From NCBI GenBank assembly GCA_048526005.1, contig DBFVEH010000011.1:1-17618 (forward strand): DNA of 17,618 nt, given 5' to 3'. Made by a program: the position numbers and the translations under genes. Every line of letters starts with the position of its first letter. Positions within the stretch are counted from its first letter, which is position 1. Below are positions 14,727 to 17,618 of this stretch, piece by piece. The notes under the pieces were generated by a model. The model worked only from the letters and a program-made list of their open reading frames with translations, was not told the origin of the DNA and did not search any database. The stretch is from QALR01 sp900552255 (lineage in GTDB: Bacteria; Bacillota; Clostridia; Oscillospirales; CAG-272).

Positions 14727-16547
14727 ATGAAAAAAATGTCGAATTATGAAATCGGACTTGCGGTTGGACAAGATGCGGTCGGATATGCCGTTATCGAAAA
14801 AAGCGGAAAGTTGGCGCGCTTCAAAGGAAAAAGCATGTGGGGGATCTCGCACACGGGGATTGCGGAACAGGTGATTTTATGTAAGTCTCCAGCATTGGAT
14901 GATAGCATCGAGACCCTTCGGAAGCTGTTTTCCGATAGATTGGCTGTCTTGGATCCCGATTTTTTGTTTCGTGTCCGCAGCGGAGCTGCGGCAGAAGACG
15001 AATTTGATGGAATCCCCTCTCTGATGGGACAGTCGTTCGATAAAAAGACGTATTTGAAATCGTGTCCGACGATTTATCATTTGAGAAGACAGCTTTTGAA
15101 CAGTCAAAAGATGGCGGATTTACGCCTCGTTTATCTTGCGCTGCATCATATCTTAAAGCACGGAGGATGTCCGGACGACGCCTTGACGCTTTATCATAAG
15201 CACAAAACGGATTTGAGGCTTCTCAAGTATCTTTACCGAAAATATGCACCGCTGCAATATTATAGAATGTTTCGTGCAAATGCTTCCGAGCTCAAAAATT
15301 ATGTTAGCTACATATGCCGACCTTCGTTATGCACAAGGACGGAGCTTTATCGGACGATTTTCACTGACCTTGAAAAATATATGGACGAGGAGGAGGTTTC
15401 CCTCTGTTTTTCCGAGCTGAGAAAGGGAACATTTTTGCCGCGGGCGCAGGCTGCTGCCCCGTATCGGCCGGCCGATGTCGAGGAGGCCGTCAATATTTTG
15501 AAACGTCAATCCGTATATTATCCGTTTCTTTCCGAATATGAAGAGCCGGTTGCCGCCCTGATCCGGAAACGGCGCTCGGAATGGACTTCCGCTTATATGA
15601 CGGCGAGCGCTTCCCATGCCGCTCGGATCGTGAAAGAGATCATGAAGATCCGGCAAATGAAACCGGATATGATTTTCTTTACGTATGATGGGGAAGAGGG
15701 CGGCACCGGCGTATGCAGAGATACCGTGCCGCAGATGCTTGAAAGCATCTGCGGGTGTACCGTCGATTATCTGCCGTTCGATATGCTCATGAGGCTCAAG
15801 AGGAGCTGTACGCTGTATGACAGCCGCGGTGTGAACGACTGTTTTTATGCGCAGGACGCTTTTCTTGCGGCTGCCGTCGGCGGCAGGCTCTGTCCTTGTG
15901 ACGGCTCTTCCGGCGATTTGTCCGTAAAGAGCCGGAATATGGACGGCGGAGATCCGTCGGTCTCTTGTCAAGACGGTACATATTGCCTCGATTGCTATGT
16001 CCGGCATGCTTTCGGCTTTTGCCATTTCTTTGAATCCGGTATTCCCACGGAAATTTTTATATATGATTTGTGCGGCAGAAATTGGACGGAAACGATAAGA
16101 TCCGGATCTGTATGGGGAGAAAAGCAGCCTTTCGGCAGTCGTATCCTATATGACGGCAGGGAATACGGAGCTTCTCCGTCGGGAGAGCTTTTTTCGGTCG
16201 CGCAGTTGATTTTGTCACAAAGCTCCTTAGGCGTACTGCTCAAGCTGAAAAAGGATGAGAAGGGAACTGCTGTATGTGAGGAAGACTATCGAGCGCTCTA
16301 TGACGAATTGTCGGACAAGGCGGCGCATTTTCATCCTTTTGGCAGAATCGGGCGCTTTCGGTCTGTTTGCCGGGACGACTTTCTTTTGCTTGCTCCTGCA
16401 GATAGAAAGAAATTCCTTTTCGATTGGATCGAGGAAATGCGTGCGGGACATCTTTTGGGAATTTCCGTGGAGGAGCTTGACCGAGACAGGCTCGAAATCC
16501 TCGACCGTTCGGTCACAGGATTGTTTGAGAAAAAACGTAAACTTTGA
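14727..16547 (+). CDS. Miniature, nuclease-dead Cas9-like protein
   Basis: This 606-residue intact frame derives from Cas9. YEIGLAVGQDAVGYAVI (7-23) matches RuvC-I, but the catalytic Asp is Ala12. FKGKSMWG follows as in clostridial Cas9. The bridge helix segment (about 47-67) has lost its arginine cluster. CPTIYHLRRQLLNS...ADLRLVYLALHHILKHGG (113-147), KYAPLQYYRMF and GTFLPRAQ...YYPFL (234-268) are recognition-lobe blocks; about 250 residues of that lobe are missing. KPDMIFFTYDGEE (312-324) is RuvC-II with Thr319 for the catalytic Glu. HNH is absent: RuvC-III follows directly as DSRGVNDCFYAQDAFLAAAVG (365-385), with Tyr374 for His and Asp377 kept. A Cys-rich insert (389-432) precedes a reduced C-terminal domain ending in SVTGLFEKK. 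The ATG at 14736 is an alternative start. DNA cleavage is not expected; RNA or DNA binding is plausible. Confidence 0.9.
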   Translation: MKKMSNYEIGLAVGQDAVGYAVIEKSGKLARFKGKSMWGISHTGIAEQVILCKSPALDDSIETLRKLFSDRLAVLDPDFLFRVRSGAAAEDEFDGIPSLMGQSFDKKTYLKSCPTIYHLRRQLLNSQKMADLRLVYLALHHILKHGGCPDDALTLYHKHKTDLRLLKYLYRKYAPLQYYRMFRANASELKNYVSYICRPSLCTRTELYRTIFTDLEKYMDEEEVSLCFSELRKGTFLPRAQAAAPYRPADVEEAVNILKRQSVYYPFLSEYEEPVAALIRKRRSEWTSAYMTASASHAARIVKEIMKIRQMKPDMIFFTYDGEEGGTGVCRDTVPQMLESICGCTVDYLPFDMLMRLKRSCTLYDSRGVNDCFYAQDAFLAAAVGGRLCPCDGSSGDLSVKSRNMDGGDPSVSCQDGTYCLDCYVRHAFGFCHFFESGIPTEIFIYDLCGRNWTETIRSGSVWGEKQPFGSRILYDGREYGASPSGELFSVAQLILSQSSLGVLLKLKKDEKGTAVCEEDYRALYDELSDKAAHFHPFGRIGRFRSVCRDDFLLLAPADRKKFLFDWIEEMRAGHLLGISVEELDRDRLEILDRSVTGLFEKKRKL

Positions 16548-16558
16548 TCGGTGCCTAT

Positions 16559-16596
16559 AAAAAACAGGAAAGACGTTATCGTCTTTCCTGTTTTTT
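16559..16596 (+). terminator. Terminator of the Cas9-like gene
   Basis: A perfect 17-bp stem, AAAAAACAGGAAAGACG with its complement, closes on loop TTAT and ends in TTTTTT. It starts 12 bases after the stop codon and makes the Cas9-like gene a separate transcription unit. Confidence 0.92.
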
Positions 16597-16611
16597 CTTT
16601 CGGCCTGAAAA

Positions 16612-16683
16612 ATATTTCCGCGGAAAATAGTCGGGAAAATATTTTCCGCAATCTGTATAAATCGCCGGAAAATGCGGAAAATA
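16612..16683. repeat. Cluster of CGGAAAATA motifs upstream of spoVT
   Basis: Exact CGGAAAATA occurs at 16621-16629 (+), 16640-16648 (-) and 16675-16683 (+). One-base variants lie at 16612-16620 (-), 16633-16641 (+) and 16666-16674 (+). They create the palindromes TTTCCGCGGAAA (16615-16626) and GGAAAATATTTTCC (16634-16647). Six sites in 72 bases suggest a cooperative operator. A spoVT promoter was not securely identified. Confidence 0.6.
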
Positions 16684-16754
16684 TCATTGTAAATATTTCA
16701 AATATTTGACTCGGTTAAGACCGATGATTTTGATTATACGGAGGATTATATAGA

Positions 16755-17306
16755 ATGAAAGCCACAGGAATTGTTAGAAGAATCGACGATCTCGGCAGAG
16801 TCGTGATCCCGAAGGAGATTCGCCGTACGATGCGGATTCGTGAAGGGGATCCTCTGGAGATTTATACGGACAGGGAGGGCGAGGTCATTTTCAAGAAATA
16901 CTCTCCGATCGGCGAGCTGATGGACTTTGCCGCCGGATATGCCGAAACGCTTTATAAGACCTGCAACATTCCGGTTGCTGTCTGTGACAAAGACTGCATC
17001 ATCGCCTGTGCGGGAATTTCCAAAAAAGAATTTTTGGAAAAGAAAAATTCCGCGGAGCTGGAAAGCATCATCGAAGGCAGAAGCCTTTATACCGCTTCCG
17101 CGTCCGATGATAAGATATTTTTGACAGATGATACGAAAACTTGCTATGTTTCCTGCGCGATGCCGATTTTCGCCGAGGGCGATGTGATCGGCTGCGTGGT
17201 TTCCGTCGGAAGCACGGACGGAAAATTTGAAACGCTCGGCACTGAGACCGAGACGAAGCTGATCCAAACCGCCGCCGGTTTTCTCGGGCGTCAGCTTGAA
17301 TCGTAA
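16755..17306 (+). CDS. spoVT: Stage V sporulation regulator SpoVT
   Basis: A 183-residue forespore regulator of late, sigma-G-dependent genes. Residues 1-50 (KATGIVRRIDDLGRVVIPKEIRR...GDPLEIY) are an AbrB/MazE-like swapped-hairpin DNA-binding domain. Residues about 55-183 form the GAF-like ligand domain, with VAVCDKDCIIACAG and CAMPIFAEGDVIGCVVSVG blocks typical of SpoVT. GGAGG stands ten bases before the ATG. It is monocistronic, between the Cas9-like terminator and its own terminator. In Bacillus spoVT is sigma-G-driven and autorepressed; the CGGAAAATA cluster upstream could be the site of such control, although this is not shown. Confidence 0.95.
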   Translation: MKATGIVRRIDDLGRVVIPKEIRRTMRIREGDPLEIYTDREGEVIFKKYSPIGELMDFAAGYAETLYKTCNIPVAVCDKDCIIACAGISKKEFLEKKNSAELESIIEGRSLYTASASDDKIFLTDDTKTCYVSCAMPIFAEGDVIGCVVSVGSTDGKFETLGTETETKLIQTAAGFLGRQLES

Positions 17307-17315
17307 AAATACAAG

Positions 17316-17345
17316 AATCCCCGTGATGCCGCTCACGGGGATTTT
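17316..17345 (+). terminator. Terminator of spoVT
   Basis: An 11-bp stem AATCCCCGTGA/TCACGGGGATT with a 6-nt loop, ending TTTTG, begins nine bases after the stop codon. Confidence 0.88.
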
Positions 17346-17375
17346 GTGTTTTTCTCCTTTGTAAAGGGAGAACGC

Positions 17376-17618
17376 ATGCTTTTCTTTACAGAAAGAAAAG
17401 CATCAAAAGAACTGCAAGCCTCCGGCTTGACCGTTCGTGCGGCCGGCAGCGGTTCGATGGCGGCTATGAAAGACGGCATCCACGCTCGCGAATCTCGCGT
17501 GATCCGTCAACCGCCGCCATTTTCGTTGACATCGCGCCGGGAAGCGCTCACACGGCGCGCGCCTTGCGCCTACGGGCGCAGGCTTTTCAGACGCACAGAG
17601 CCTCCGCACGGCGGATGG
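17376..17618 (+). CDS. Uncertain Arg-rich reading frame running off the window
   Basis: A frame opening with MLFFTERKASKELQASGL has AAAGGGAG five bases upstream and stays open for 81 codons to the end of the window. The composition (many Arg, Pro, Ala; GC-rich codons) is unlike the other genes. The ATG lies in a perfect hairpin, ATGCTTTTCTTT (17376-17387) with AAAGAAAAGCAT (17392-17403), and the ribosome site lies in another near-perfect inverted repeat (about 17350-17372). This may be part of a dispersed non-coding repeat and not a true gene. No family is recognised. Confidence 0.3.
   Translation, partial: MLFFTERKASKELQASGLTVRAAGSGSMAAMKDGIHARESRVIRQPPPFSLTSRREALTRRAPCAYGRRLFRRTEPPHGGW

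Noticed and set aside
14727..16547. Cas9-like gene as a decaying pseudogene
   Set aside because: It has no frameshift or internal stop over 606 codons, its C-terminus is conserved, and it has its own terminator. Loss of domains is clean. Decay cannot be excluded without orthologues.
14727..16547. Assignment to IscB, IsrB or TnpB
   Set aside because: The recognition-lobe blocks (PTIYHLR, ADLRLVYLAL, GTFLP...YYPFL) and the SVTGLFEK end are Cas9 features not found in those smaller transposon proteins.
16655..16683. Sigma-G promoter for spoVT
   Set aside because: GTATA and GAAAATA are near the right spacing, but the -10 match to CATnnTA is poor and the site falls within the CGGAAAATA array, so I did not annotate it.
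14430..16754. CRISPR array or adaptation genes near the Cas9-like gene
   Set aside because: I found no regularly spaced direct repeats and no cas1, cas2 or csn2 frame anywhere in the window; the palindromes at 14609-14645 differ from one another and are not repeats of one unit.
17403..17609. 68-codon minus-strand frame at the end
   Set aside because: No ribosome site or family; composition reflects the GC-rich tail, and the plus-strand frame there has better start signals.

Overview
The window comes from a spore-forming member of the Firmicutes, most likely an anaerobic gut-type clostridium. Three sporulation genes (spoIVA, spoIIID, spoVT) are recognisable, promoters are of the TTGACA-N17-TATAAT type, Shine-Dalgarno sites are strong and purine-rich, and intrinsic terminators are plentiful. 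Most of the DNA is moderately GC-rich, with one clearly AT-rich island at about 3.4-5.2 kb. Species cannot be named from the sequence.

Layout. 0-1.6 kb: a prepilin-like surface protein with GLUG-type repeats, followed by several terminator hairpins. 1.8-3.35 kb: spoIVA behind a probable sigma-E promoter. 3.4-5.0 kb, minus strand: an AT-rich pair (membrane-anchored protein, then secreted protein) under one consensus promoter. 5.2-7.7 kb: an iron-sulfur-type flavoprotein and a leucine-rich-repeat lipoprotein. 7.8-8.9 kb: ilvE. 8.9-11.1 kb: a pyrimidine unit, pyrR plus uracil permease, behind a leader ending in a strong terminator (attenuator). 11.2-12.4 kb, minus strand: a CsoR-family repressor translationally coupled to an EamA/DMT exporter, with a C5/G6 palindrome at the predicted transcription start. 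12.6-12.9 kb, minus strand: spoIIID. 13.1-14.4 kb: an ECF-like sigma factor overlapping a DUF4367 membrane protein, preceded by a possible Cys-rich leader peptide. 16.75-17.3 kb: spoVT.

The most unusual region is 14.57-16.55 kb. It encodes a 606-residue protein recognisably derived from Cas9 (RuvC-I frame, the PTIYHLR...ADLRLVYLAL block, GTFLP...YYPFL, RuvC-III frame, and a C-terminal SVTGLFEK). It has lost the whole HNH domain, much of the recognition lobe, the arginines of the bridge helix and three of the four RuvC catalytic residues. The frame is intact, so this looks like a maintained, nuclease-dead miniature Cas9 and not simple decay. Directly upstream and divergent is a predicted ~113-nt RNA with a perfect sigma-A promoter, a contiguous run of hairpins laid out like a tracrRNA/sgRNA scaffold, and a perfect intrinsic terminator. 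No cas1, cas2 or CRISPR array is visible. Together they form a candidate undescribed RNA-binding or RNA-guided system that does not cut. It lies between a sigma-factor operon and spoVT, which has an array of CGGAAAATA motifs in front of it.
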